From NCBI GenBank assembly GCA_948146395.1, contig OX411543.1, positions 23,007,026-23,071,025 of the forward strand: a stretch of 64,000 nt of DNA, given 5' to 3'. The translations under genes and the position numbers were made by a program. A model generated the notes under the pieces. That model had not been told where the DNA came from. It searched no databases and saw nothing but the letters and a program-made list of their open reading frames with translations. Numbering within the stretch: position 1 is the stretch's first letter; the number at the start of each line of letters is the position of its first letter. Below, one piece after another: positions 52,748 to 64,000 of this stretch. This DNA comes from Fragum whitleyi. Taxonomy: Eukaryota > Mollusca > Bivalvia > Cardiida > Cardiidae.

Positions 52748-53008
52748 GCAATGTCTTGCAAAGGGACCATCTGGAAACTCCTTGAAATAAATATTTATAA
52801 AATAGATTGGTTCTAGTACAGGTCAACCAGAGGTCGCATTTCAAACCTTCTGTCACATGAGATTAGATTGATTATTCCAGATTCAGAAAATAAACACGAC
52901 TCAAAAAGTTTCGACCCTAGTCAGTCTGCGCAGCCCATGCAGACTCACTAGGGTCGACACTTTACGAACAACCCATATGTTCCCTTTTCGCGTGGCGGGT
53001 CACATATA
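52748..53008 (+). mobile_element. CGM MITE, nearly complete
   Basis: From TGCAAAGGGACCATCTGGAA to TTTTCGCGTGGCGGGTCACA, aligned with 930-1190; the outermost left end is lost. Confidence 0.75.
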
Positions 53009-53490
53009 TAACGAAATCGAAACTTTTGAACGTCTTATTTTTTTCCCCTTTACCTTAACACATTTCCACTTTTGAAACTTTTATAACTTAGTGTTCGTAT
53101 GAGACTCTGTTTTTAGAATGTTGTTCCCTCTCTAAGTTAAGCCCCTGTAGAAATTCTAAACACCAGACTAACAAACAATCTTCCCGTTAGGATACAATGT
53201 CCGTGCATTTCCGTGTAAGAGTTCTTCCTTAAAACTCTTTCCCATCTGAAGTTAATCACCGGTGAAAACCCTTACATATTCAAAGATCCCTTTTTCAAAG
53301 GGGCATACTTTGGAAACAAAATAAAAACAAAAACAAAAGAAACTAAAGACAAACAAATGCATGGTAAAAATGTATTTGGAAGCTGTTAGATAGGTCAGAT
53401 GTTAGGTTTTTCGGATGCTGTCCTGAAATTTAACTAAATTTGCAAGACTTAACGGATAGTGTATACACATGTATAACGTATATTTATTTT
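53009..53490. other. unassigned sequence
   Basis: AT-rich, no reading frame or repeat recognised. Confidence 0.35.
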
Positions 53491-53716
53491 TAGAATCTAT
53501 TGATTGATTGATTGAATGGAGTTTAACGCCGCTTTCAAAATTATTTCAGTTATATCGCGGCGGCTGGAGCACCTAACAATGGTTTCCTGGTATATCTATA
53601 ACCAGTACAACCACCACATTCTTTCCTAGCCTCCAGCCGCAATCTCACATAGGTCTACGATTATCAACCCATTGGCGAGAGACAAATAGTCGGAAAGAAT
53701 GAGTGCCGCCGTCGGG
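53491..53716 (-). mobile_element. SINE, head-truncated
   Basis: Minus-strand copy with the longer body (includes the GGTTTCCTGG...CTAGCCTCCAGC block missing from the 35755 copy) and a fourfold ATTG tail at its low end. It breaks off within the head after GCCGCCGTCGGGGA. Confidence 0.85.
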
Positions 53717-53879
53717 GAGTTTAAAATCTATGGAGATCGAATCGTTTATGTTTGTTTGAATGGAATGTAGAACAATCTAGATCTTATCCCAAGTAATAAG
53801 TTAAGGTAATTCTGCTTTTGAATATTTTCTTACTTTTATCGATAGTCTACATTATTAACTAGAAACGTTTGACAGTGGT

Positions 53880-54052
53880 TGGTTACGGCGGTTTCGGAAC
53901 AAATTGATAAGATGGGTTCAGTTTAATCCTTGTGGTTTTAGCATGCCGCTATTTACCTGATATATCGATAATTGTCGGGTACCTTTTGAACGAACTCAAA
54001 AGTAAACTCGTCAAATTTTGTAACGGCTAAGCCAAGCCCTGCCAGGTGAAAA
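53880..54052 (+). mobile_element. MU-B right-half fragment
   Basis: GGTTACGGCGG-like, CCTTGTGGTTTTAGCATGCC, AAGTAAACTCGTCAAATTTT and GCTAAGCCAAGCCCTGCCAG blocks. Confidence 0.55.
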
Positions 54053-55210
54053 ATAACTTGCCTTTGTTAGCCGTTCTACTCATTTGTCGCAATACGCATA
54101 AGCACACTCAATCATAAAAAAAGCTTTTTTGTGGAATTTCCTTTTTTTAATATTACCAAAATGAAGTGCATATTTAACTTTGATAGAACATTATACAAAT
54201 GTAATTGACCAAAAACAAATTTCATCGCCAACTGTTACATGTATTGTTAACATGTATAAAGTCTATAAAATTGATATGTTTTATAGCAATCGACTGGCAC
54301 TGAAAATATACAAGACCTAAAGCATATGCACAGTCTGACCAGAGTATTTACTTTACGCAGATGTGAACCTCTTGGAAACAGACTCATGTGATTTTAACCT
54401 AGGAAACCTTACAGTTAAGTTACCGTACTTAACCCTCACGCCGCGTCTTTATTACAAAAGTATTTTGACTTTAAACTGTGAATTTATTACCCCGAGAAAT
54501 TAAATTCCTATTAAAGTCTCCTTAGAAAATTAATTAAGATTACTCAACGAGTTTTTCCAACTCTTTTAATATGATCTCCGGTGCATCTGAAATGAAAGGC
54601 CATTAATAAAGTCAGAAAGGGTCTCCTATCCTCATAAGGTTTTCTTAAAAAAGACCGTCGATTGTCACAAAAATATCGAGTTAATTAGGGTACGAATATC
54701 ACCGTAAGTCGGTCTAGAAGCCAACCGGAAGTAATGTATCAATTCGCGCCCGACTTTTGGCATCTTCCGTTAAGCTTTTACAGAGTACATTTTCTATGGC
54801 ATTATCAGGTACTAGATTCCAGGAAAACTGTTGTCTTTTTGCACAGAGTTAATTCAGTTTTGCTGAAACATCTATACCGTTACGAGTTCACTAAGTGCAA
54901 AAAGTCGACGTGACAAATTAAGAATACAAAACCACCAACCTCATTCATTGCCTGACCCAGTACCTGCATTTATTCTTTAATACTTTTCAATTGTTGTCCT
55001 GTCATACGTAGTAAAGGACAATCATTGACTTGTAAAAATATACAGGAATACGAATCCAATAAAATGCTTGGAGTGAACAACTCGAAAAAGAAGCTAGACT
55101 TTTTACACTATCTTTATTTTTCTGAATGCTGATTTGTAGTTATAAAGTAAACAACATATCAAAATTCACGCCACCACCACTTTAATAAATACAAAATCGG
55201 TCGCCCAAAG
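54053..55210. other. unassigned sequence
   Basis: About 1.15 kb. A stretch at 54325-54370 resembles 14770-14820. No gene recognised. Confidence 0.35.
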
Positions 55211-55215
55211 CTTAA

Positions 55216-55262
55216 TTCGGCCTCCGACATAGCACAGTTGGTAGCGCGTCGGTTTATTAATA
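55216..55262 (+). mobile_element. possible SINE head (tRNA-like A box)
   Basis: GACATAGCACAGTTGGTAGC followed by GCGTCGG matches the head of the SINE, but no B box or body follows; it could also be a decayed tRNA gene. Confidence 0.4.
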
Positions 55263-55498
55263 AGGAATCATGGTTTCTTTTCCGACTTCGTCAAACGGCC
55301 TTTCTTGCTCCTTTTCCACGAATGCGTGTATAATGTTTAAACTGTTTTTAAGAAAGGAAAGTGAAATACAAAAAAAATTAATAATAATGGTAAGCTGCTT
55401 CAGCCACCGAGATATGCCTGAAATATTGTTAAAAACGGCGTAAAACATCCCCATAAAAGAAAAGCGCACAAAGAAAAAGACAAAAAAACCTATTAAAC

Positions 55499-55542
55499 AA
55501 CAACCACCACCACCACCACAACAACAACAACAACAACAAAAT
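55499..55542 (+). repeat. (CCA)n(CAA)n microsatellite
   Basis: About five CCA-type units followed by about eight CAA-type units. Confidence 0.9.
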
Positions 55543-55659
55543 AAACAGAGCCCAATTCTTATCGTATCAAATTCAATTTAAAATAAAAACATGCAAACCA
55601 TCTCAAATTGCTCAAAACACTCATTAATCGCTCAATTTTTCTGTGATTACATTTGCTTT

Positions 55660-55922
55660 TTGATTTGTTTGAATGGGATTTAACGCCACTTTCAACATTT
55701 TTTCAGTTGTATCGCGACGGCTAGAGCAACGAAAATGAATTCCTGGTAATTCTTACACATGTACCATAATTTCATCCTTTCCTAGCCAAAGCTGCTATCC
55801 CGCATAGGTCTACGATTATCTACCCCTATCTGGGGGAGACAAATAGTCGGAAAGAATGAGTGCCACCGGGACCTTTAGATCGATAGTCCGACACGCTAAC
55901 ACAGCGCTATGACGACGGCTAA
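55660..55922 (-). mobile_element. SINE, nearly complete
   Basis: Minus-strand copy with tail region, full body and a tRNA-like head (CGTCATAGCGCTGTGTTAGC when read on the minus strand). The B box is degraded to a GGGACCTTTAG region. Confidence 0.8.
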
Positions 55923-56563
55923 TTTCACCTCCATCAGGGCCCATGTTCGAAGGTAAACCAGAGTTTTGACGCCCACAATTTGAAAATATATTGATTTGAC
56001 CCCTAGAAAATTATCCCAACGGGACCCCTTTGACCTAAATTGTCAAAACCTCTTTTCCTATCACATTTGTTCTGTTATTTCTAATAAACTACCTAAAGTT
56101 CTACAAATTTATTCCTTAATTCATACCTTCACAAGGTAACTTTACACTTAAATCTGCAAAATTCTAATCATGCTTTGCTCTTTCCTTTTTTACCCCTTAA
56201 ACTTTTACCAGGAGTCAATGAATCCTTAATTTCAAAAGTCCTGTGTATGCATGCAGCGTCCCGTGTGATTTACGAATTTATGGGAATTTTTTTTTTTAAA
56301 GGAAGGTTATTAAGTATAATTGGGAATATTCTATTGCACCCCCACCCCCACCCCCTGATGATATCGTTTAAAAAGCGATCAACACTGTTATCGATCATCC
56401 TTTTTAATTGCAATAATGATTTAATAATTGTTTTAATTAATAAATTGTCAATGTCATGCTGTTCCTCTCTGTACTGTACATGAATGATTTTGAAATGATT
56501 TCGTAATGAAATTGATCATCGACGAGTGAGATGAGCAGGTTTCGAATGAATTAAAGGGAGTTA
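55923..56563. other. unassigned sequence with (CCCCCA)n
   Basis: Contains CACCCCCACCCCCACCCC (56338-56355). A 102-codon frame at 56175-56483 is AT-driven and unrecognised. Confidence 0.35.
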
Positions 56564-56567
56564 CAAT

Positions 56568-57354
56568 AAGAAACATCCTAAAATTAACTCATTTCGATCA
56601 GAACCATTCCAAATAACTCACTCAGTACTTCGTTCATTCATTCAAACCATTCAAAAACGCTCCAACGTCACTAAGAGTTATATCAACAACTACATTAAAG
56701 ATATAAGTCCCTAGAAAAAATCCACGAATTCACTTATTCAATTAAGTTTGAAAGCTACTATATGGTTCGTCAAGTCATTCAAAGCCAGAATGTAAATTTC
56801 CAAAGGGAGGAAAATATTCTTTAATTTTTTCGGTGGTTTATCGAGAAATAACAGTAGAACATCACTTGATAATTTCACCGGAAAGCAGTGAAATTATCAA
56901 AAATTTATACCATGCTTTGGTGTATTTCATCCTATCTGACGTCATCTATGAGGGGCGTAATAAGTGATCTCACAATGAACGTTGCATAGCAATCACGCGC
57001 AAAGTCACGCGCTTTACTAAGATATGTCATTGAAATTTCACATTTGGTCTCATTTTTGCAATAAAGAATTAGAATAATCGTTTGTTTTTCGAGTAAGATC
57101 GATTAATATTTCATTTCGTGAACAACAAAAGCTATATTTTCTGTGTGAAAATATAGCTTTTGTTGTTCACTCAATGAATATAAATCAATCTTACACTAAA
57201 ACAAACGATTATCCTCTATTTGTCCAATTGCGACGAAAATAGCGGTACTGTTTGCCGCCATTAAAGCAAAAAACACTCATTGCACTCATTCAAAATCAAT
57301 CCAAAATCATTCCTAAATAATTCACCTTATTTATTTGCCGATGTTGTTAACTGT
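56568..57354 (+). mobile_element. TcM MITE opened by a hairpin element
   Basis: Left half AAACATCCTAAAATTAACTC, ACCATTCCAAATAACTCACT, AAAGGGAGGAAAATATTC. Right half resumes at about 57270 with AACACTCATTGCACTCATTC to CCGATGTTGTTAACTG. The 56830-57260 segment between is foreign and contains the hairpin at 57073-57213. Confidence 0.7.
57073..57213. repeat. long hairpin, perfect 24-bp stem with diverged outer arms
   Basis: GTGAACAACAAAAGCTATAT-type arm at 57118-57141 pairs perfectly with 57147-57170 around the loop TGTGT. Imperfect pairing continues out to AATAATCGTTTG / CAAACGATTAT. It probably belongs to a small DNA transposon starting near 56840. Confidence 0.8.
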
Positions 57355-57357
57355 TAT

Positions 57358-57570
57358 ATCATATCGGTAATTTTTTCCAACAAGGCGAACTTTGCGATAT
57401 CTTATTACCACCCTTTTAAATAGAATTACGTGCTTTCCCATTCTGTGTTGTTGCAGATCAATCAGACGCTTATAAATACACACCAGCCATTAAAATCGTG
57501 GAATAACATAATCGATTAAAATGAAATGTTGATCGTGCTTACACTTTCGGGCCGGTTTTTAATGGTTAAA
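57358..57570 (-). mobile_element. TcM subfamily 2 internal fragment
   Basis: Palindrome half, TTACCACCCTTTTAAATAGA, GATCAATCAGACGCTTATAA, CACCAGCCATTAAAATCGTG and AAATGTTGATCGTG. Confidence 0.6.
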
Positions 57571-57650
57571 AATGGTGTTTTAAAAAAATGGACATAGTAC
57601 AATAAGCAAGATATTTTAAAAAAAAAAATCTGATTAGGCTGAGAGTTATT

Positions 57651-57710
57651 TTCACAATGGTACTGTTCTGACTCCGAACATTCACAATGGTACTGTTCTG
57701 ACTCCGAACA
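57651..57710 (+). repeat. exact 30-bp tandem duplication
   Basis: Two identical 30-bp units (57651-57680 and 57681-57710) beginning TTCACAATGGTACTG. Confidence 0.97.
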
Positions 57711-58024
57711 TTGGAATTGCTTGCTTTTTTACTTGACGTAAAATAAATATGTATTCACTAAAGAGTCAACTAATAAAAGAGTTTGAAGCCGCAGATGTTA
57801 TGATGAAAAGAGGATTTAATTAGATAGCTTTATTATCCCGTTGTGTCGAATATTATCCGTTTGCGTCTAATATTATTGAAACTCTTCGGGGAATACCATT
57901 ATCTAATAGAAGTCGAACATTGAGAATTGCTGGGTTGGTCAAATGTACAAGGTAACACGCAATCATTTACTGAATGTGAACACATTCCATCATGTATCTT
58001 AGCGTTTATCCTGTTAAGGATACA

Positions 58025-58310
58025 GTGGAATTAACATAGAATGATTCGAGAATGAAAGAGAATGAGTATGATGAGTGAGGTTTTAAAAATATCAATAGGA
58101 AATAAAATGATATCGGTTATTTCATTTAAATTGAATAAAATGGTCGGCATTCCTCTTACTCCCTTTGATTAATCTTCAGTACTGTCTTATTAAAAGATTT
58201 GCGGGTCTTCAATGACCAAACAGATACTCCTAATTTGACACCAACTAATGAAAGAATGGAATGTATCTCAGAGCATTTTGAATGAATGCTGAACGTTTTC
58301 AGCGATATCG
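58025..58310 (-). mobile_element. TcM subfamily 2, strongly decayed
   Basis: AGAATGATTCGAGAATGAAA, GAGTATGATGAGTGAG, a weak central palindrome, CAATGACCAAACAGATACTC and CACCAACTAATGAAAG blocks remain. Confidence 0.5.
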
Positions 58311-58319
58311 AAGACTTTT

Positions 58320-58965
58320 AGACCCGTTTACACATTCACGATTTTCTCAACGATTCATCCAGATTTCTCATGGTCAGAAAAGCCGGAATGAATCGGCATG
58401 AATCGTGGCGAAAAGTAGAAATATTCTGTGTCACTACGATTCCAGAAAGAATATCCACGATATTAGTATGGTGTCTGTAATGTATCGTTACGAATCAATG
58501 ACGATTCATGGCGGCAAAGCTACGGTCAACGGCGACTGACCACGGTGGCACAACGAATGCTCACGGTGCTTGTACGGTTCGATACGGTACTAGTACGATT
58601 CACGGCGGCCTTGGTCGTGGCCAATCGTGGACCCCCGTAGCGAAACCGTGGATGATTCGTAGGACAACCATACACAATTCTTGGTGATTCGTAAGAATTC
58701 GTAATGTCAAGGATTCCAGGACTGGCTACAATCTCTCAAGATTTCGCTACGGTTGCGCTACAAATTAGGCCATTCCCAATAACCACGATTCGCCACGAAT
58801 GTTTTAAACAGTTTAAAACTTCCGTAGCGCTACCGTCGTCACGATTCATCAAGAGTCACCATGATTCACCACGCTTCTACTACGAATCACCACGGTACAC
58901 GACGATTTTACAAATCGTGGCGAATCGTAGCGGCACCGTAGCCAAAAATCGTTTTATCATGCAAT
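58320..58965. mobile_element. PHF-4: GATTC/CG-phased foldback-like element
   Basis: Many ACGATTC, GAATCGTGG and ACGGT motifs in both orientations. In the best stretch (58533-58596) CG steps fall every 10-11 bp (mean 10.5). The left half is richer in GAATCGTGG and the right half in CCACGATTC, giving foldback potential. Ends were not determined precisely. An 87-codon frame at 58704-58967 lies inside and is likely incidental. Confidence 0.55.
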
Positions 58966-58969
58966 GAAT

Positions 58970-59745
58970 TCTGTATTGACCTGTTACCACCTACCTGGTA
59001 ATATAGAACAATATCAAGCCGTCTATCTTTTAGAAAGAACACTGTCACCTTAATTTCTAAAATTTATGTAATTAAGCGCTGAAAAAAAAAAATGCTTGAT
59101 AAATGATAACGCGTGTCTTCAAATATCAATGATATCTGGTCTCATCTGCGAGAAAATATCATGAAAATTTCTCCCAACCACGACCAGATAACATTGATAT
59201 TTTAAGACACTAATATACAAATGCGTTACTCTCTAAATCAAAGTGCTGTCAACACTGTAAATCGACCGTCACTGAGTACGTGGACAGGCTGATGCATTTC
59301 AAACTTTCAGAATTTGGCTTAATAATTATTTAAAAAAACACCTCTTTTTTAAAACGACCATTTAAACCACATGATCCAAACACCATCATGCGATTAGGTA
59401 ACAAACAGGGTCTCGGGAGGGAGGTTCAAACGAACCCCTATTTGCGACCTAATTATTTGATTTTTATGCAGAATTTTAGTCAGCATTGTGTAAAACTAGG
59501 AAAACGAACCCACAATTTGTGTGTTCAAACCCTCTATACAGACATCCTGGATCCGCTACAGTCACCGGATTCTCCTTTTAATTAACAGATTTTTATAAGC
59601 ATTACTTCAAAAGAACGTTTTTATAAATGCTCGATTCAAGTTAAAGGTCTTTCGAGACATTTTATCAGACAAGATTATAACGTCACTGTCTAATTTTGAA
59701 TGTAGTCCCCGCCGATACTGACCTACAGTCACGTACCTCACTTAT
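58970..59745. other. unassigned sequence
   Basis: Includes a ~40-bp piece (59237-59275, AATCAAAGTGCTGTCAACAC) matching the end of the LINE-containing repeat at 60649. No gene recognised. Confidence 0.4.
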
Positions 59746-59749
59746 TCGA

Positions 59750-60648
59750 GCAGAGGCCTCTTTCAAGAAAGGTCCTACGTTTGCAGTTTGGTCGTATCGC
59801 AATCGTACGATAAAAATTGGCTTTCAAGAAACATTTTGGCTTTCAAGAAAGGCATCGTATCGTGAAATCTACGATAAAATATACGACACCTTCAGACCAG
59901 TCGTAAATTTAACGATTTTATCCCTATGAGCCTAAAATTTTCTGGGATTCCTTTCTAGCTCTCGCGGATGTTAGAACGATTGTTTAGCTATGCACATGCC
60001 AAATATAGTGTAAAAACGAGATATATTGAAAACAATTGATGCACCATCATTTCCGTGTTTGATTTCACTCTGCGATAATCGTACGATTTTCGCAGAATGT
60101 TTAGATAGTGGTTATAAGTTGGGGTTTTTTTACCGTAAGAATCGACCTTTTCTTGATTATAACTGAAAATGTTTGCTTACCCTTCCTATTGAAAGTAGGA
60201 GATACCAAATCATTAGATTTTTTTACACATACATAATTACTTACTTCTTAAAAACATTTTTTTCTCATATGAATTCATGTGTTTCATGCTTCAAGTACTA
60301 CATAAGTTAAAAGGAAAATTCCATAGTATATAGTCAAAACCATACAATTCGTGATAGATAGGAGGATTTCTTATTACATGTAACACCAACAACAATATCA
60401 ACAACAAAACCGCTGCACTAGATATTTTTTCTCTCTTTTCGTCAAAGATATAACTGTTGTAGTTACACGGATACGACAACGAGCACTGTACTAGAACCGA
60501 AGTTATTGGTAATTTTGTATGAAAGCGATGGAATATAATATCCATCTAAAGATAGTTTCAAACCATTCGTATATAATTTGTTTCAATACCGTCCATATAG
60601 GCACAGAACTATACAGATTTGAAGGCCTACGTAACAAATACATATAAG
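59750..60648. other. sequence with inverted-repeat end and TCGTACGAT motifs
   Basis: GGCCTCTTTCAAGAAAGG at 59755 recurs inverted near 62635 (TTTCTTGAAAGAGGCCC). ATCGTACGAT palindromes occur at 59802 and 60077, and a related one at 62597. No gene recognised. Confidence 0.4.
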
Positions 60649-61979
60649 AATCAAAGTGCTGTCAGCACTGTAAATCGGACATCATTGAGAGGCTGGGATA
60701 GTGCAATAGTTCGCCAATCAAAAGGGCTCAAATTTGGACAATAAAAGTTGGTAAAATCTGTGCCCAATTTGTGATTTTTTTGTATTAACACTCCATCTTT
60801 TCGAGGACATCGCCAGCTCATCCAACCTCGTGGGTCCGATTTTGAAAGTTTGCTGATTCGATAGCCCTCTGCTAGTCTAAATTATTTCTTAGCAGATTTT
60901 TTACGTTGTTATAATGAGCACGCGCCAAGCTAAAAGCTTGTCTGTTAATATTATTCCTCTCTATAGAGTTTAAAAGCCTGTTTAGCAACAAACATTTTTC
61001 ATTAAACTATTTACAATTTTGATTACCAACATGTTTGTATTTCAAGCATTAGGTTTTCCCAAATACTGTAAATGCATTTTCCCTCAAGAAACACGTGAAA
61101 TCGCCAACTATGCTATTTATATCTTTGCTTTCTGACCAATTGATTATATCTAGCAGCACTCTATGATTATTCATGAGTTGTTCTAAAAATAGATCGCTCT
61201 TACTGCTATCCTATATCAGTTTATCGTATGTTTTTGTCGGTTTATTTGTTGTTGAGTAATTTTTCTTCATACTCAAATTTGAATTTATTGAAAATAGGAT
61301 TGGAGCGTGATCAGAGTGCTCATTGAAATCAAATATTTCAAAATTACAAAATTATTTCTATTTGTTAACACATAGTCACAGTACTCATCGGCATTCCAAA
61401 ATGCGAACAAAAGTAAACTTCCCACGCTCCCTGTTTGAGTGCAGACGACTATTGACCAATGACAAACAACTTAATTGACACATTTCGAGCAGACGATGTC
61501 CATTTGCATCTACCACGTGGTCTGAATTTACGCGTGGGTTTTGACCGAGTGATAATCATAACAGAATTTGATTGGTTGTAAGCCCTACAACTGGTAAATG
61601 ACCGTTCGAGAAAAACATCAGAGCAGTAATATTGTAAGTGCTACAAATTTATTATACAGTAAACCTATTGTACGTTTCAACTCCTTTACTCAACCGAAAA
61701 TCTTGTTATAACAACACTGAAAATACTAACTGGTAATTACTAAAATCGAAAATTACATCAAATTTTGTATTAGCCTCTTCTCTATTTGTCGAAAACTAAA
61801 TAAGATAAAAACAGAGTTTGTAGATTGTGACTGAAAAGGACGTTTCTTCGGTGTTTGAAAACACATAATTTAGTTTGAACACATTGCTCAGAAGATAATG
61901 GTAAAAATGTAGTGGGTCAAACAGACTGGATTTCTGGAAAACGGTATATATAAATCGACTGCCTCGCAGTCCGATTTAA
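60649..61979 (-). pseudogene. LINE endonuclease/linker remnant, copy 2 (uninterrupted)
   Basis: Reverse-complement counterpart of 18205-19236 plus 25604-25707, without the LTR retrotransposon. It retains the endonuclease C-terminal and linker homology in broken frames. It has an extra ~200 bp (about 61600-61800) absent from copy 1. It preserves the pre-insertion sequence of the retrotransposon at about 60752-60775. Confidence 0.7.
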
Positions 61980-62674
61980 AAATGGAAGAGCCATTTTTTT
62001 CAGCTAAACTATTTAACAATGTTGTATTCTTATACATGTACATGCAAATACTTCACCAGAAAACAACCAACCAAACAAACAACTATGATAATAAAATATA
62101 ATGATAATAAAGTCATACGCCAAAAACTTGTTGCAGATGATCATTAACTAGAACATGTGCAATTTAACCATGCTGTCTAATGTTTAATTGCTCCACATTC
62201 GGCGCGACAGTCGGTATACTTTCTTAGGCAAGGGAATAGACGGTGTAAGCTAAATTAACTTTGCAATTATGAGCACTTGCATAATTATCTTTACATAGAT
62301 ATTTAGATATCGATTAGAAATGTGTAGTTCGACGAATTAAGTTTTAAAAACCTCGTCAAATATGCATAAATATACAAGTAAATGGCTTTTCTACGGTCAC
62401 TTTGCTGATTTACCCTGTGTGGTTTTGTAAAAAGCGGACAATTTACCCACTTACGCGGAAGTTTATATCATATGATCATATGATCAGCATGTGCAGATGT
62501 GAAAGATCAACTTTACGATAATCTTATAAGGAGGTAGAGTCTGCGATTTTTAACGATATTTTTGTGAAAGCCGTTTACGACCGTCTTACAAATAATCGTA
62601 CGATGAATATAAGATAAACCGTATGATAGTTTTCTTGAAAGAGGCCCTAGATCATGAGGTTATGGGATATATTT
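61980..62674. other. unassigned sequence
   Basis: AT-rich; contains the tandem palindrome CATATGATCATATGATCA (about 62470) and the inverted-repeat end near 62635. Confidence 0.35.
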
Positions 62675-62786
62675 TTTTAATTGATCAATTTCGAATGAAA
62701 AGTTTATTTTTTAAACGGTGCACTGAGCGAGCAATTTAGAATGGTTTAGTCGTGTTGTCTGTCAACTTTACGAAGTTACTAATTGT
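62675..62786 (-). mobile_element. TcM end fragment
   Basis: GCACTGAGCGAGCAATTTAG, GAATGGTTTAGTC and GTCAACTTTACGAAGTTACT blocks. Confidence 0.55.
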
Positions 62787-63379
62787 AGAATTGACTTAGA
62801 TCATAATTTTCAGATAACCATTGTTCGGACTAAAAATTACGTTATGGGGAATTGTTTTCACTGTAAAATGACATGATCTCCCTTCTAAAAAAGGGACTCA
62901 GATTCTTTGCTAAATATCTATCCAGTTATTTGCACCTGAATGCTCGTTTTTGTGTGTGTGTGCGTAATTAAACTAAAACGTAATTGACCTTAATTTCGTT
63001 CTAATTATCTTGATTTTTTTTTATTTACAATTTCAAAATAATAAGACTAGATGTAGTAGGTGAATGACACTTCGACATGAATACGTGAAAGCAAAGCGGT
63101 TTAACTTGAAACACGTATATCGACACACTTCTCCGTAAATTACCATTGATGTGACATTAAATTTGGCATTTATGAGTCACACGCGGGCTTTAAATGATAT
63201 AATAAGATTATTCAACGTGAAGAATAATTTTCATCAACACGAAGTGGCAGAAAAATAAACATCTTTCAAGGACAACAGATTATTTGAGTGATAAAAATGT
63301 TACATGTTATTTGTAGAAACATGTACTCTTGTTTATTTATTTATTTATTTATCTATTTTTTTTTTCGGTACTGGATAGA
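62787..63379. other. unassigned sequence with (TTTA)n
   Basis: Contains a GTGTGTGTG run (62951) and (TTTA)n at about 63332-63352. No gene recognised. Confidence 0.4.
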
Positions 63380-63389
63380 AACCACGATA

Positions 63390-63748
63390 AAGTGAGTTTC
63401 GAGTGAAATTAAAGGGAGATAATTTAATACCTCTTATTTTGTTCGGAATTAACAAAATATCGATATTTAATACCTTATAAAATATGCAAATAACTTCTTA
63501 TAAAAAGCTATTTATTTCTTCAAGAACCAAACAAAGGCCGCTTTATATTTCAATTATGTCAGTGAAATCGCGATTGTTTCTATTTATATTCATATTGAAT
63601 ATAGTTGATTTGATCTTTTTAGCCATTTAGGGGCGTGTTTTTTTAATGGTTTGAATTAGTATTTGGAATGAATGAATGTTGAATGAATGACGCGCTTTTG
63701 AATGGTTTTGATTGAGATGAATGTCATTTTTACGATGTAACTTAGTGT
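63390..63748 (-). mobile_element. TcM MITE, one terminus lost
   Basis: GTGAGTTTCGAGTGAAATTA, palindrome (about 63413-63470), CTATTTATTTCTTCAAGAAC, GTCAGTGAAATCGCGATTG and end CATTTTTACGATGTAACTTA. Confidence 0.75.
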
Positions 63749-63887
63749 TACGATTTAACTTCGTCCGAAACCCGTTATTGGAACTGGGACAAAGGGCTGG
63801 TGGGGGTATTGGTATTGGTCCGCTTTGCGACATATCTATAGTCTTTATTGCATCTAGGAAAGTCGAGAAATCGATACTATGATATAC

Positions 63888-64000
63888 GCGTGAATGATTT
63901 CAGAATGTTTTTTAATTAATGCGAAAATCAAGGTTTGAGTGATATCACATGAATGGAAAAGGACATCGCTGACTTCGTTCAATTTGAACGAAATCAGCGA
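63888..64000 (-). mobile_element. TcM-like copy cut by the window end
   Basis: TGAATGATTTCAGAATG, GGTTTGAGTGATATCACATG and half of a palindrome ending TCGTTCAATTTGAACGAAAT; continues beyond 64000. Confidence 0.6.

Noticed and set aside
58704..58967. 87-codon frame with many Pro/Arg/Thr residues
   Set aside because: Lies within the GATTC/CG-phased array, whose low complexity removes stop codons.

Overview
This window looks like AT-rich, non-coding DNA from a bivalve mollusc. The evidence is indirect: bivalve 'pearl'-type elements (tandem ~150-180 bp cores, an ACGG-type microsatellite and a 3' terminal hairpin), a tRNA-derived SINE with a CAAT-type tail like molluscan V-SINEs, and a very dense load of short DNA transposons. 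I found no confident host gene. The only long coding sequence belongs to one LTR retrotransposon. All family labels used here (TcM, MU-A, MU-B, CGM, PHF, pearl-1/2) are working names for repeats recognised inside this window; no database was consulted.

Layout. 1-5.5 kb: a phased foldback half-element (PHF), two CGM MITEs, a run of TcM MITEs, a 445-bp MU-A element with a 10-bp target-site duplication, and a (TC)n microsatellite. 5.9-13.7 kb: three pearl-1 elements (5906-7440, 9098-11309, 12660-13731) sharing ends but carrying different tandem cores. 14-18.2 kb: TcM copies and copy 1 of a segmental duplication. 18.2-25.7 kb: a LINE endonuclease remnant split by a 6.36-kb LTR retrotransposon (19242-25598) whose domain order is gag-PR-IN-RT-RNaseH, i.e. 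integrase before reverse transcriptase, although the proteins look Ty3/gypsy-like. 26-29.2 kb: the remainder of duplication copy 1, opened by a palindromic element and a MU-B insertion. 29.4-30.7 kb: a second pearl family (pearl-2). 31.5-33.3 kb: a TcM half and an inverted pearl-1. 33.84-38.3 kb: compact copy 2 of the segmental duplication. 38.4-47.1 kb: TcM copies, a pearl-1 fragment, a second MU-A, a complete PHF element (42682-43560) and a second MU-B. 47.1-49.6 kb: mostly single-copy sequence with one candidate exon on the minus strand. 49.6-56 kb: TcM copies, a solo LTR of the same retrotransposon, and SINEs, one of them nested. 56-64 kb: a TcM opened by a strong hairpin, a third phased CG array, an inverted copy of the LINE remnant that preserves the retrotransposon's empty site, and decayed TcM pieces.

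Nested and duplicated insertions let element boundaries and target-site duplications be read from the window itself: TcM uses TA (Tc1/mariner-like), MU-A and MU-B use 9-10 bp (Mutator-like), the SINE has a 13-bp duplication, PHF elements a probable 3-bp TAA, and the LTR element about 5 bp. The main points of interest are the copia-like pol order in a gypsy-like element, CG-centred motifs repeated at ~10.5 bp in several unrelated foldback sequences, the interchangeable tandem cores of pearl elements, and a multi-kilobase segmental duplication that dates many insertions relative to each other.
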